This document shows, in pieces, positions 32,769-44,664 of a stretch of DNA of 64,000 nucleotides (position 1 is its first letter; each line of letters opens with the position of its first letter). The position numbers and the translations under genes were made by a program. The notes below the pieces were generated by a model. It saw nothing but the letters and a program-made list of their open reading frames with translations. It was not told the DNA's origin and did not search any database. Location of the stretch: positions 60,296,003 through 60,360,002 of the forward strand of contig NC_080164.1 in the NCBI RefSeq assembly GCF_950295315.1, in the 5' to 3' direction. The DNA comes from Erinaceus europaeus. Its lineage: Eukaryota; Chordata; Mammalia; Eulipotyphla; Erinaceidae.

Positions 32769-34369
32769 TTGAAAAGATTCACTTTGTGTCTTGAAAAACT
32801 TCAAGACATACAATCAATTTTCCCCCTCTCGTATTAATTAACTAGTGATTTATATGACTACATTTTACTAGGAGTGCACATAAACACCATTCCCACCACC
32901 AAAGGGCTGTGACCCATCCCTCCCACACACTCCCACCCCCCACTGGCCCAGGAAGCTGCATGTCCACCCCTCGCCACAGGGTTTTTACTTTGGTGCCCTA
33001 CTTACAATTTGGTCAGGTCCTGCTTTTAGTTTCCCTTTCAGATCTTCTTCCTCAACTTCTGTTGATGAGTGGGATCATCCCATACTTATCTTTATCTTTC
33101 TGACTTAGCTCACTTAACATAATTCCTTCTAGCTCTGTCCAAGATGGGTCAGAGAAGGTGGGTTCATTGTTCTTGATAGCTGCATAGTATTCCATTGTGT
33201 ATATATACCACAGCTTTTTCAGCCACTTATCTGTTGTTGGGCACCTGGGTTGCTTCCAGGTTTTAGCTATTATGAATTGTGCTGCTATGAATATAGGAGT
33301 ACACACCTCTTTTCAATATATAGGCTGTGTAATTGATATGCAGACTCTCTCAAAAGCCTAGACCAAGTAGATCAGCATCAACCAATAGCACAGATATATA
33401 CAAGATACTGGGTACTGTACAGCAAACCCTAACAAAGGGAATTTTCAAAGTTAACCCAATTACCAAATAATGTGATGATAACATTAACTATCGATTGTCT
33501 TTTTGAGCCCTAAGACAGCAGGAACCTCACATCTCCACTATAGAGCCTCTACTTCCCCCAGTCCTGGAACCATTGGATAGGGCCCACTTTCCCGTATGCC
33601 TCTCCCAATCCATATCAAATAATATTGCATCTGCCGATCACAACCTAACCAACGCAACGATTGCCACCTCAACATGCTTCACTTCAGACTGTGTCCAGAG
33701 ACTACACGTGTGGAATGACAACACTTCAGCTTCATTACTCGGGTGAGACCTTTCCTTTCATAGTATACTCTAATTCCATCTCAGGTGGTTCACTTTCTAA
33801 CAAAATCCCAAAACCTAGATATACACCAGTTTCTGTGAGAGAGAGCATATTTTCACACCTATCCATAAACTACTGCAAAATATATACCTGAAAGCAGAAG
33901 TACACTAGAGTTTGCAGTGAGTATCCCCCTAACTTCCTCTCCACTATTCCAAGCTTTGGGTCCATGATTGCTCAACAATTTGTTTGGCTTTGTATGTTAA
34001 CTCTCTTTTCAGTCACCAGGTTCCAGATGTCATCAGGATGCCGGCCAGGCTTCCCTGGACTGAAGACCCCACCAATGTGTCCTGGAGCTCAGCTTCCCCA
34101 GAGACCCACCCTACTAAGGAAAGAGAGAGGCAGACTGGGAGTATGGACCGACCAGTCAACGCCCATGTTCAGCGGGGAAGCAATTACAGAAGCCAGACCT
34201 TCTACCTTCTGCAACCCACAATGACCCTGGGTCCATGCTCCCAGAGGGATAGAGAATGGGAAAGCTATCAGGGGAGGGGGTGGGATATGGAGAATGGGTG
34301 GTGGGAATTGTGTGGAATTGTACCCCTCCTACCCTATGGTTTTTTTAATTAATACTTTCTTAAATAAAA
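32769..34369 (+). mobile_element. Second twin-primed L1
   Basis: A 15-bp TSD 'aaaaatagataaata' flanks it exactly (32754-32768 and 34370-34384). The 5' part, 32769 to about 33313, is inverted: on the minus strand it reads ORF2 end followed by early 3' UTR. The rest runs forward through the 3' UTR to poly(A). At the switch (near 33313) the forward part begins within a few bases of where the inverted part ends in the source element, so almost nothing was lost. Confidence 0.95.
33052..33306 (-). pseudogene. L1 ORF2 last 84 codons (inverted piece)
   Basis: The minus-strand frame is colinear with the end of ORF2 at 13822-14932 ('[14 protein letters not shown]', 'GMIPLINRS'). It lacks every catalytic part. 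It is open only because it is short. Confidence 0.9.
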
Positions 34370-34384
34370 AAAAATAGATAAATA

Positions 34385-35640
34385 AAAGATCATCTGAATG
34401 CCAACATATTCCTTCAAATCTTCATTTTGTAGTAGCAGTCCTACTCCTTCCTGGTGATTAAATCAATTGATCTAACAGAAAGTGTTTCCTTTCCTTTTCA
34501 ATTGATCTCTTGGTACATGAGGTATGAAATGAATAGGTGGCATCTATATCTTGAATTTCAACATCACGCTTGCTGTGTTTCCATGGTGAAAATTATTCTC
34601 AGTGTTGAGAAAACATGCAACACATTCTAAGTGGGTCACTGAGCATGGGGAACATCTGACCCACTTTGTTTCCATTGTGTAGTTCCTGGACATATGTGTG
34701 CTATCTATTGGGGTGGTATCACTACTAAAAGAATATGGTTAAGGGTTATACAACATTCTGGAGAAAGAAGCTCTGTTTTTCCCCCAGGGCATTATTTGTA
34801 AGCTGTATCCTCAGCTGTTCCTGTATCATGCTATTCCATTGCTCTTCAATATGAATTGTTCAGATAGTGCAGTGAGTTAGAGCACCAGTGAGTCGTCATT
34901 AAAAATATGGGAGATCCTGCATCTGTCAATGAAATGTATTATCTTCTAAATAATGAAGCTATGTAAGGCACTGTGGAAAGAAAATAAGCTAATAATTATA
35001 AATAACACTTGTTTTAGTCAGGTTGAGTTGCTCCCCTTGCAGTGTTACAAAAAAGCTAAACAACTTGCCTACAGGAAACTAGATAGTCTTCTTGTGGAAT
35101 GGTGGCATCTGAGGGGCTCAAATTTGTTCTCTTTTAATAGCATATTAGTCATTTGGCAGTAGCACTAGCAGGAGCTAGATCACATCTAGGGACAAGGAGC
35201 TCGTGCTACTGGGTCCAGAGATTTTCATTCTATTGTGTTAGCACTAGATGGTCATATAGAAGCTGACTGGTGTCAACTGACAAAGTTAGCTTGTTTACTC
35301 AGTGGTTTAATGTTTCTTTCTGATAAGTGTTCCCTGGTGGATTTTGACATGTTATCAGAGGTCTTCGCATTCATATGTTCTCAAATATATCTGTCTACAT
35401 ACTATTTCTTAGATATCCTTAATTATAATCTTTCAATGTTTATCTTCAGTAAAGTAGTTTTCTACTGTCCATGGAATTATATCCTAACAGAAAACAGCTA
35501 TCCAGTTGCATTACCTTTACAATTACTATCTTCCAAATTTGAAAGCTTCAAATATTGTATCATTAGTGTATTCCCCTCTAAGACATTCCCACACACCATT
35601 CCCCACTCTCAATTCATTATTGATAAAAATCCTGTTTTAA
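34385..35640. other. No recognised element
   Basis: A possible SINE head lies near 34855-34935 ('agtgcagtgagttagagcac') but has no body. The 141-codon frame at 35235-35660 is hydrophobic and AT-driven, has no motif, and ends in the SINE at 35650. Not called as a gene. Confidence 0.45.
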
Positions 35641-35649
35641 TTTTATTTG

Positions 35650-35842
35650 TTTTATTTTAAGAGGACAGAGAGAAATTGAGAGTGGATAGAAAGGAGAGAG
35701 GAAGAGTAAAAGAGAGACTGCATCACTGTTCTACTGCTCTACCGTTTGCCTCCTGAAGGTGGGAAGTAGGGGCTTAAACCCAGGTCCTTTCACACGATCC
35801 AATTGTGTGCACTCAATTGGATCACAATTGCCTGGGCTCCCA
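35650..35842 (-). mobile_element. SINE, older subfamily
   Basis: 'aagaggacagagagaaattg', 'gaaggtgggaagtaggggct' and 'taaacccaggtccttt' are the ordered parts of the reversed SINE. The poly-T end overlaps 'tttatttgttttatttt'. Confidence 0.82.
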
Positions 35843-35964
35843 TTGATTGAAAGTTTTAACAATTTCTCCCTTGTTCCATTCTAGGAGTTTATTTGTTCCA
35901 TTTACCACTGAGGGTGACATTTTCACTGATAGAAAATGTTTCAGCATCAAAATTCCATTTTTTA

Positions 35965-36046
35965 ATAATATTTTTTTCAAATCATTTTATTGGAGAAACA
36001 ATGATTTACAGGATGGTCATTGACAATACAAGAGTATAGTTTCTTA
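35965..36046 (-). mobile_element. Old L1 3'-terminal scrap
   Basis: 'attttattggagaaacaatg' with 'atttacaggatggtcattga' resembles the 3' termini at 8370 and 44545, read in reverse. Confidence 0.55.
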
Positions 36047-36250
36047 TCATCATTTTTTTAGCCTTTATTTGATAGAGACAGCCAGAAATTAAGAGGAGGG
36101 GAAAGATAGAGAGGGAGAGAGACAGACACATGCTGCACTACTTCACCACTTGTGAGCTTTCCTCTTGTAGTTGAGAACTGGCGGCTAGAACCTGGGTCCA
36201 TGTGCATTGTTATGTGTGCACTCAACCAGGTGTGCCACCACCCAGGCCCT
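36047..36250 (-). mobile_element. SINE, older subfamily
   Basis: 'tttatttgatagagacagcc', 'cacatgctgcactacttcac', 'gctagaacctgggtccatgt' and 'gtgtgccaccacccaggcc'. Same subfamily as 31655-31873. Confidence 0.87.
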
Positions 36251-36473
36251 ACAAAATTCCAATTTTATTGAATGTTTCTTTACATCACTCACTTCTGGAT
36301 TAACCCAGAAAGAAGATACTGGAAAGGAAGTCTTCATATAGAATCATATGCTTTTTTCCTTCAATCATGTTGGATTGAAGGAAAAATGTGTAGAGGAAGT
36401 TGCAAATGTCTCAGGCAATACCACAGGGAGCTCTGGAATTGGATAACCCTGTAGAGTTGAATGGCAGTGAAGG

Positions 36474-36502
36474 TTTTGTGTGTGTGTGTGTGTGGGGGGG
36501 GT
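36474..36502. repeat. (TG)n microsatellite
   Basis: About eleven TG units followed by a short G run. Confidence 0.95.
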
Positions 36503-37050
36503 GATCAGTTTTCCCTGGGAAGGAGGCAACTTTGAAAGGGACAGCTATCTTCAGGTCAGAGAAATTCCCAGCGTAGCACTCAGCTTAGAGTTGTAGGTCA
36601 CCTTGTCTCTTAGCAGCTGGCATAGTGGGAGGAGGATCAGTGCTTCAATCTTGAAAGGGGATTATTGAAAGACAAATCTGTGTAGTGAAGTACAACATCC
36701 ATTATACTGTTTAATACATAAAATTTATGAAAATGAAAAAAATACTGAAGGAAAAATAGAAGTGACTCACAAGATCATCACTCAGCTTTATCTTTACCTG
36801 CTTTAATACTCTGGTATATTGCCTTCTTTCTTTTTGCCGGTGAATCATATTTTCTTCATATATGATTCTACATAAAATATTCTTTTATATGTTACTGCAT
36901 CAATGATCATTATTAGACAATTCTTCACATTGTTAAAAACAGTTTTGTACTATTAACTTTAGTGACATCAATTTTTTTTTCCTGTCTCTCTATAAAAATT
37001 TATGTAGCAATTTATCTATTATAAGTTGTAGTCTCCTATCATTTGGTAAT
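36503..37050. other. No recognisable feature
   Basis: AT-rich target region of the following provirus. No gene or known repeat recognised. Confidence 0.5.
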
Positions 37051-37056
37051 ATAAAT

Positions 37057-37346
37057 TGCCCCGGCCTGCGGGGTTATTGACGGAAACCTAGGGTGGGGAG
37101 CAAGAGAATGGAAAGGACAAGAGACACGAGGAACGAGAGCAAAACAGGAGGTCTGATCAAGCTCTGAAAATTTTATTTTGCAGCCACAATATAAGCACAA
37201 ACAAGGAGGAAGTTCTGCTAAGGTAGTGGGGGAGAGAGGTGGGTGAGCAACTTTCCAAACAGCTAGATGGTAATCTCAGTTCCAATGGTCAGAATGTCCT
37301 ATTACCAGCTATATGAGAGACTTAGCTAAGGCCTTGGCTCCCGGCA
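37057..37346 (-). mobile_element. 3' LTR
   Basis: 290 bp, TG...CA. The polypurine tract (AAAAGGGGAGGAGA on the minus strand) lies at 37347-37360 directly beside it, which fixes the orientation. An AT-rich signal 'attttattttgc' (rc carries AATAAAAT) lies near 37171. Confidence 0.93.
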
Positions 37347-37893
37347 TCTCCTCCCCTTTTACAATTTAAGTGAAGCGGGCAAATGAGGGTAAAAGCTAGG
37401 AAACTTATCAAGAGATAAGCGGGCATTAACCAGAGGGGAGAAGTATTGACCTGATTCCTCCCGTGGGGTAAATATAGAACTGATCTTCCTGCATCTCATA
37501 CAGCTCTTGGTGTCTTTTGGGGAGGGGAGGCAGAGCCACTATTTCCAAGGTGAGGAAAACTCACTGCGAAGAGTTCTGATTACCGACACCAACCTCCATG
37601 CAAATCAGGTTTGCTTCACGGGGGACTCAGAGGCGGACTATAGGGTCCTCCCCCTGCAGTGCTTAGCCTTGCACCCCTTACCTTAAGGCTGGCATGCATA
37701 AATCTGAGTTTTATGCAGCTCCTAAAAGAGGTCTGTCACCCTCAGGTTCAGCCAAGCCTCTGTCAGCTAAATCAAGTCTGTGGTAATATATTTGTAAGGG
37801 TTTCGATGCCAAGGAGTCAATTTGTTGTTTTATAAAGCCAGTAATCTTATTAAAAATAAAAGGCTCCCAAGGTAATCATTAACAAAAAACTAA

Positions 37894-38307
37894 TCAAGGG
37901 TCCCATAAGGGGCTCTGTAGTGACTCAAGACTATTTGTGGTGGAGTCTATAACCTGTTGTAATTTGTCAGAAAATTCATGGGAGGAATATATAGAGTACC
38001 CTGGCATGCCACCAGCAAGTCTAAGGGAAGCAGTAAGTGGATGTGATGTCCAGGGGAAGAAACACAGCACATCTAGTCCTCTGATGGTCATCAGCGCCAA
38101 CTGATGAAATTTTTCTTCTTCATAGAGGGTCAGCTGTGGAACAAGCAAAACTAGGAGGCAAGGACCAGGTAGAGAAGAATTGACATGAAAATATAGGGTG
38201 GTGTTGTACCAAAACACAAACAGAGGAGGTGCATACACATTAGAAGTCAAGGTGAGGTTCCTTGAACATGAGGTATATTTTGAGAAAAATGAGCAGTCAA
38301 TAAACAT
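37894..38307 (-). pseudogene. Possible env remnant
   Basis: A 137-codon minus frame lies between integrase and the 3' LTR, where env belongs. It has N-glycosylation sequons (two 'N-x-T' in one stretch, one 'N-T-T' and one 'N-S-S'), several Cys, and a C-terminal part that could be amphipathic. I cannot assign surface or transmembrane subunits with confidence, and a frame break near 38300 separates it from another short frame (38297-38578). The call rests mainly on position. Confidence 0.45.
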
Positions 38308-38584
38308 GTAAGGATGAAGTCAGCAGTGGTAGGTCAGCAGAAAGAGAAGACTTGGATAGGCTGGTGAGGTTAGCTGGAGTATATACTACCATGGCATCCT
38401 TTGTGGTAAGGACTTGCCAAAAGGGACTCTGTGGATTTTGCAAGAGCAATAATGTCATCCACCATAATAAAAGGAAAACAAACATGGACATCCAGTGTTG
38501 AAAAAAGAAAAAGAAGAAACATGTCTCTATGGCTGGGAGAGTGGGTGGCTTTGTCAATGAGATACAATAAATGGACAATTCGAA

Positions 38585-38935
38585 TTTTTGTAAATATTAA
38601 AAAGGTTTAGTATAGTTACTTCATTGACACTTTAGCCAACTGAATATTGGGGGGGTGCATTCCCCTACTTTTTTTATTTATTGATTTTAATGTTTTAAAG
38701 GAAACAAAAATACGTGGATTGGATGTCTATGGAAGCAAAACAGAGCATATGGCTCCTAAGGTTTTTGAGCTTTTTCTTGTTTGAGCTGTAGCCCACATAA
38801 ATTTAGAAAAAATACTGAGAAAAAAAAATGTTTTTGTTTACCAAACATGGGCAGGTGAATTACATCAATCTGCCAGAGAGCATTGGCTTTTATCAATGGA
38901 GATTAATCTTAAAAGTCTGAATAGCAGGATCTTAA
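38585..38935 (-). pseudogene. Decayed integrase remnant
   Basis: This is DNA-level homology to the integrase of the other class II ERV (26740-27150): both share 'ggtttagtatagtta'-like, 'ctgaatattgggggg', 'gtagcccacataaatttaga' and 'acatcaatctgcc' blocks in order. The catalytic central part has been deleted or replaced by T-rich sequence near 38670-38700, and no frame is open. Confidence 0.75.
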
Positions 38936-41890
38936 TTAAACAATGCAGGAGCCAGTAAAGTGCTCTCACTATGGCAGGTCAAGCGTTAAAATTTTAAGAG
39001 GTTTGTAAAAAAATGAGAAAAATTTTAGGATATGAGTGACTTTAGGAGTCATCATACACCCATAAATAAAAAAAGAAAAATGTTTAGTTTTAAATCTTAC
39101 CATCTGAGCAGTCAGTTCTTCATGTGTAGATGTACCTATAATTATTTACTTAGGGAGAGAACTAGTACCAAGTTAATTGATGATCTAATGGTTAGAATTG
39201 GCTTGAGTTCTTTTATATGATTTTAGAAGGCTTTTTATTAAAATATACCAATATGTTATAGAAAGTCAATACCTAATGTGATGACATGATAAAATGTTTA
39301 CCATTTTTTAGCATTATTTTAAACTGATTATACAGTTTAAGCACACTACTATAACTTAGTTTACTAAGATCTTTACTCATCACAAGGCTATCATGAGTAA
39401 GAATAGATATAAAACTCTTAATAGATCTTGCTTCTTAGAACTCTAATAAGGCAACTTAAAAGGCTAAAATAAAACCTCATAGCTTAATGTTCAAAATAAT
39501 AATTTTGTTAAATCAGGATTTGCCAAAACAAATCTTTTATCAGACCAGAAGCACCATGTATTACCTTAATTTATCAAGAATAAACCTCTGACAGTGTTTA
39601 AAACAAACCAGATAATTTTTTACTCTCTAAAAGAACTAATTAAAGTTTGACATGTAGAATCTGTACTCTCAAAAGCCAATTATTTGATAATAATTTTTGT
39701 AGTCTTTCTAAATAAGGGAGTTATCTCAGTAACAACTTTATCAAGAGTTACTGTAAAAGCAAAAGTAACTAACTCATGAGTAAGATTAAAAATCTCTTAA
39801 CAAGTTTCAAAGTAAAAGGTTTTAACCGGAACATTTTTGTCTATATCAGACATAAAATTTTCTTAACTTTTTACCTAGTCTCTCTTATGTTTTAATATCT
39901 AAAGTTCTTTCTCAGGGAAACCAGGGGCATACTTCTTGAATAAAATGTAAAAAGGTTAGCTAAAACATCTATACAGCTCTACATTAGGCCACCCCATATT
40001 TATTTGATAAGTTTTATTTGGAAAAAAATTTTTTACACATCTTATTTAAATTAAACCTCATTTATCAGAGCAAAAGCCTCAGACATAAAGATAACCATTG
40101 TGTTATCTTTCTCTCACCCAGGCCAGTTTTGCCTCTTTAGTTGAGAAGGTATTTTAAAACCTTTTTTTTTTAACCTATCACAGTCAAGATCTAGACACAT
40201 CTTCAGTGTGTGATATCTAATTTTAGGAGGCTCTGTTTGAATTTTAAAGAACATAAATATTTAAAAGTTATCTTTTTAACCTCCTGTAGCAATTCCCATA
40301 ACCAGGATCTCTAAACCCAATTCAGTTTGACTAAATTATTCTTTAAACTTTAAACTAACTTAAGTTACTTAAAGAGTTAACACACATTAGTGATGCTTCT
40401 CAAAACATCTCTAGTGTCAGACAAATGCCAAATTTGTTGTGGACCAATATCCACAAAACAGTTCACAGGACATTTTGGGGGCCCTCCAGAATGTGCTGGA
40501 ACTTTTTCAATTAAATACATAGATAATTTGCATATCAATTTGGAGACGAAGAATTGTCACGTTAAATACTTAAGACTTTTACTTTAGACCTTTATCTGTC
40601 TTAGCAAATGAATTTTTACCTTTATGTTACCACATAAAAACTGTGTTGGAAACTTTTTTTTTGAAATCACTTAAACAATTTTAAGTAAAATGTTAAACTT
40701 TGTTAGGATCTTTGCTTATCACAAAGCTATCACACCCTCAGAGAAGCTATGAACAAGGGTGGGTACAAAACTTAATTGATCTTTCACTTTGATTTGGATA
40801 GGTAACTTAAAAAGCTAAGATAAACCTTATAGCTGAGATGTTCAAAATAAAATTTTATTGTTAACATTTCTTTTAGATGACCATTTTGCACTAAATAATT
40901 TTGTTGAATCACATCTGCCAAATGAAAAATTTTTATCAGGCCAGAAATACCATGTTTAACCCGTTTTTCCTGGCAAGGCCACTACTCTACCCAGACTGGG
41001 TTATTAGAAAGCCAGTCTAAGCATGGAATTTGTTACAAACAGTGGCAGTTTATATTGGGGTGCTGATAAGATTTAGAATTCTCACAAGAGTGAGAGAGAC
41101 TGCAGAGGCGTTTTACCATGCCTAGAGATCTCAGAAAATCTTTTAACTAATGAATTGATGTTGATATTAGCTATCAGAAGGACGGAACTGTCCTATATTT
41201 TAGTCTGGTAAAGGTGTGCCGACTCTATGAGTTGGGATCTTTAAAACCACATTTAGCTTAACTAAATGTTATTTAAAACTTAAAACAAACTTTAGTTACT
41301 TAGGGTTAACACACATTAATGAAAACAAGGTTAGCACATAGACTTAAAACAGACATTATTAGTGAAAAGAAAATTTTTCCCTTTTAAAAGTGGTTTTTGG
41401 ATTTCTAACTCATAGCCTCTCCACCCCCACCCAGGGGCATTTGTGGCTTAGGGGAATGATTGACTGAAGTCTTTGCCAATCTGTGGAGCAGTAGCTCTGT
41501 GCCATGATTGGCTGCGCAGACGAAATAGGCAGGCTTAGTTTACCGCTATGCGCAGAGAAAAATCTTTGAAATTCTTTTTCTGGGCTAAGGTACATTTTAG
41601 AGTTTTAAAGAAACAAATCATTAAATTTCTATCAAAAGTGTGTACTGGTTCTCTGATTAATAGCTTTTAAGTTAGAGAGAATGTCTTGTTTGATTGATTT
41701 CATTCTTTCTTTAAAGAATAGCTTGCTAGCCAGATAAGATCTCACTCAGAATTGGTTTAACGCTTTCTGAGAGCTTTGGTGGTGGCAGCCAGAGGGAAAA
41801 AGCCAGATCTTTAAGATAATGCCAAATCAAGAGCCCACAGTTCTTTAACTAATTGTAAATGCTCTCGTTTTTCTTCTATTAATTTTCTAA
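38936..41890 (-). other. AT-rich duplicated core of the provirus
   Basis: About 3 kb occupies the place of gag-end, protease and RT but codes for nothing visible. It contains diverged direct repeats. 39355-39560 recurs at about 40700-40950, sharing 'atctttNctNatcacaa', 'gctatca' and 'tttttatcagNccagaa'. 40300-40400 recurs at about 41235-41320, sharing 'ttagttactta' and 'gttaacacacatta'. This looks like a duplicated non-coding filler, as in non-autonomous ERVs, but the origin of the sequence is unknown. Confidence 0.6.
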
Positions 41891-41908
41891 GGGAAGCTGT
41901 TTTTTGTG

Positions 41909-42604
41909 CTAGTTGAGTTTTAGCCTTGGTGGTATAGTCAGTAATATTGGCCAAGTCAAGGACCAGAGCTCAAAACGGAGGGGTGGTGGTGTAGGGAGGT
42001 GGTCTGGACAAAGAAGAGCATAGGGGTGGCCGGTCAGAATTATGATATTTGGCCATCTCTTCATCAAGGGATAAGGCATCTTCAGGAGAAAGACTATCAT
42101 CAGGCCCATCTTTGGCGGGGGGTCTTAAGGTTGTCAAAGAGGAGTAAATCTTAATAGAAGGGGACTTAGCAGGTGCTGTTTTGATCGTGGCGGCCTCAGG
42201 GGCAGGGTCTCCTGAATCAGGCATGGGAATAGAGACAGACTCACAAACAGAAGGTGGCCGGGAGTGTTGCTGTAAGATTTTTTCTCCCTCTCTCATGACT
42301 CCCTGTACATCAGGACAATGTTTATGGACTTTGAGTATATCATTTACTAAATTCCAATAAGAAAAAGCCTGGACTGGAATCTTTTCTGGACCAAAGGTCT
42401 CATAAAAATCTCTTAAACAGTTTCCTACTCTGGCCCATCTTTTTTCATCAATAGTCCCCTCTAAGGGAAACCACAGACAAATATCACTCACAAAATAAAA
42501 AAAAACTTCTTGAGATCCTTTTTCTTAACCCTTACTCCTCGTGTCTTAAGGGACTCTTTGAGGCCCTTAAGCAACAAATCATGTTTACTCAATGCTTGTC
42601 CCAT
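41909..42604 (-). pseudogene. gag N-terminal (matrix) remnant
   Basis: gag encodes the virion structural polyprotein. The likely start is the ATG at 42604, followed by Gly and a Ser at position 6, an N-myristoylation-type start expected for membrane targeting of matrix. A run of T about 100 codons upstream of the Pro-rich part (near 42490-42500) coincides with a frame change. After it, the frame 42491-41970 shows a betaretrovirus-like matrix segment ('WARVGNCL', 'FSYWNLV') and then a Pro-rich tail. Capsid and nucleocapsid parts are missing. Confidence 0.8.
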
Positions 42605-42676
42605 AATTGCGTTGCTCTTTCTTACCTTAAAACGGATCAATCTCATAGACGGGCAAATCTGCGGTGATCACCAAGT

Positions 42677-42775
42677 GGATCTTCACTCACTCTCGGCTAA
42701 AGCGGCGATCCTATGCGAACCTTCACTCACTCCTTCTCTGAAGTGGCGGTCCTATGCTTCATGGTTGACCACTGG
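42677..42775 (-). repeat. Tandem duplication in leader
   Basis: Two copies of a roughly 48-bp unit share 'cttcactcactc', 'aagNggcg' and 'tcctatgc', between the primer-binding site and gag. Retroviral packaging signals sit in this position, but the role here is unknown. Confidence 0.7.
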
Positions 42776-42810
42776 GAAGCGACGTTCTCTCGGACCCCAG
42801 ACCCAAAAAG

Positions 42811-42828
42811 GTCCCACGTCAGGCGCCA
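42811..42828 (-). other. Primer-binding site, tRNA-Lys type
   Basis: The minus strand reads TGGCGCCTGACGTGGGAC, two bases from the 5' LTR. It is close to the tRNA-Lys1,2 complement with a few changes. Confidence 0.85.
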
Positions 42829-42830
42829 GG

Positions 42831-43120
42831 TGCCCCAGCCTGTGGGGTTATCGATGGAAACCTAGGGTAGGGGGAGAGAGAATGGAAAGGACAAGAGACA
42901 CGAAGAACAAGAGTAAGACCGGAGGTCTGATCAAGCTCTGAAAATTTTATTTTGCAGCTGCAATATAAGCACAAACAAGGAGGAAGTTCTGCTAAGGTAG
43001 TGGGGGAGGGAGTTGGGTGAGAAACTTTCCAAACAGCTAGATGGTAATCTCAGTTCCAATGGTCGGAGTGTCCTCTTACCAGCTATATGAGAGACTTAGC
43101 TAAGGCCTTGGCTCCTGGCA
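42831..43120 (-). mobile_element. 5' LTR
   Basis: The same 290 bp as the 3' LTR with about 20 substitutions and no large indel. It is followed by the TSD 'ataaat' at 43121. Confidence 0.94.
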
Positions 43121-43126
43121 ATAAAT

Positions 43127-43555
43127 ATTGTCTTTGGATTAAAATTTATGTGATTTCTCCATTGTAAGTTTTGGTCTCCTATATTCTAGTAATATAAGCA
43201 CTATCGTCATAAATATTTACTTCTATACTTATTTAAAGAGTTGCATTCTTTTCAGTTAGTAAGAAAATTAACAAATCTTTATTGGAAAGATTCTCTCAAT
43301 ATTTATTTCCTAAAGCCCAAGATTCTCTATGATAGAGAAGTCACAACTTAACATTTTCTGCCTTCCTTTTGTTGTATTTCTTGTTTCAATTCTGCCTTTA
43401 CATTGCTATGGCTCTAGGCTAGTCACTTTTTTGTTACTCTTTCAACTTTATTATCATTTTATGTAATATGAGATGAATGTTGTTGATAAGGGTATATTTC
43501 CACATTTCTCCATAGTAAGTATCAGTACATTTCACTCTCTCTATTATTAAGTTTT
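43127..43555. other. No recognisable feature
   Basis: AT-rich flank of the provirus. Nothing recognised. Confidence 0.5.
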
Positions 43556-43559
43556 CTAT

Positions 43560-43755
43560 TATGGCCAGCAAGGTAGCTCACCTGGATAACTCTTCTTTGC
43601 CCTGCATGTGTCCCAGGTTCATACCAGACCTTCACTACACAAGAGGAATCTTTAGTGTAGTGGTGTTTCTATTTCTATCTGAAAAATCCAGCCTGCAGTA
43701 ATGAAGCCCTAGTGACTACCAGAAATTAGAAAAAAATTAATTAAAAAATTTTCTT
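43560..43755 (+). mobile_element. tRNA-derived SINE of a second family
   Basis: The head 'ggccagcaaggtagctcacc' with 'tggataactc' (A-box-like), 'ccaggttcataccaga' (B-box-like) and 'gtagtggtgtttctatttct', ending A-rich. The body lacks the 'cacctgcagacctgcttcac' segment of the main family. Confidence 0.7.
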
Positions 43756-44529
43756 TCAGTGTGTAATCTCTGCCTCTCTATTTCATGTTTGTTGTGAAAA
43801 AAATACTATAAATATTAGAAAGGTAATTTTATACTGAAAATTTTTCCAAGAGTAGGAAAATAATATTATGAGGACAACAACTAAAGGGAAGACAAACACA
43901 ATAGAACCAAAAGACATTCAGTTTTCTTTCAAACAGTACTGCAATTTGCCTAGTGTCAGAATGATATATTTTTGACAGAGAAATGAAAAAGTGCAGCTTA
44001 GTTTTGTTTCAAAACAAAGTATGTGCCTGCATAGCAACCAGGAAAAGATGGGGCAGGGCATAATTCAGCCAATGGTCCAGATGCTTGCTGATATTTACAG
44101 TGTAAACAAAGCATCTAGTTGATTGGCTGAATCTTTCATTTATCACCAAGAGGCTTAGTCTTGTGTGCATGAAAATGCAAGGGGAGAAAAGTCCATATAG
44201 AGAGAAAACTGAATTGTAGTTTATTCCAGTTAGTATGTGTGAGAGTAAATTTCTCTCCTTATACTCTCATAAATAAGACTCAATCTGTCTATTATAACAA
44301 TAGCAGGGGCAACCACAAAGGCAACAGGAATGTAAATGATGACAGGAAAAATAGTCTTCATATTATTTTACATAACCATGGTGGGGTACGGGTGAAGGCT
44401 TTAAATAGAGCACTAGAGTATTGGAGTTCAGAGCACTCTTTTCAGCTTCCCTTACAGTTCTACCCCTCTGGGGTTATTTTGTGAACTTCATCAAGGTAGC
44501 ATGTGTTTTGTTTGTTTGTTTGTCTCACA
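43756..44529. other. No recognisable feature
   Basis: The small frame at 44239-44484 has no motif. Otherwise featureless. Confidence 0.45.
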
Positions 44530-44664
44530 TAACTCTTTTGTTAAATTTATTTCTTTATTGGGGAATTAATGTTTTACATTCAACAGTAAATACAATAGTT
44601 TGTTCATGCATAACATTCCCCAGTTTCCCATTTAACAATACAACCCCCACTATGTCATATAGTT

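Larger units (their letters stand above)
37057..43120 (-). mobile_element. Class II provirus with paired LTRs
   Basis: A minus-strand provirus of about 6.1 kb with two 290-bp LTRs and a perfect 6-bp TSD 'ataaat' (37051-37056 and 43121-43126). Six-base duplications are typical of betaretrovirus-like ERVs. Read right to left: 5' LTR, primer-binding site, repeated leader, gag start, a roughly 3-kb AT-rich non-coding core, integrase remnant, a possible env remnant, polypurine tract and 3' LTR. The LTRs differ at roughly 20 positions by eye, so it is not recent. No gene is intact. Confidence 0.94.

Noticed and set aside
35235..35660. 141-codon hydrophobic frame as a membrane protein
   Set aside because: Hydrophobicity follows from T-rich sequence, there is no start or splice context, and its end lies in a SINE.
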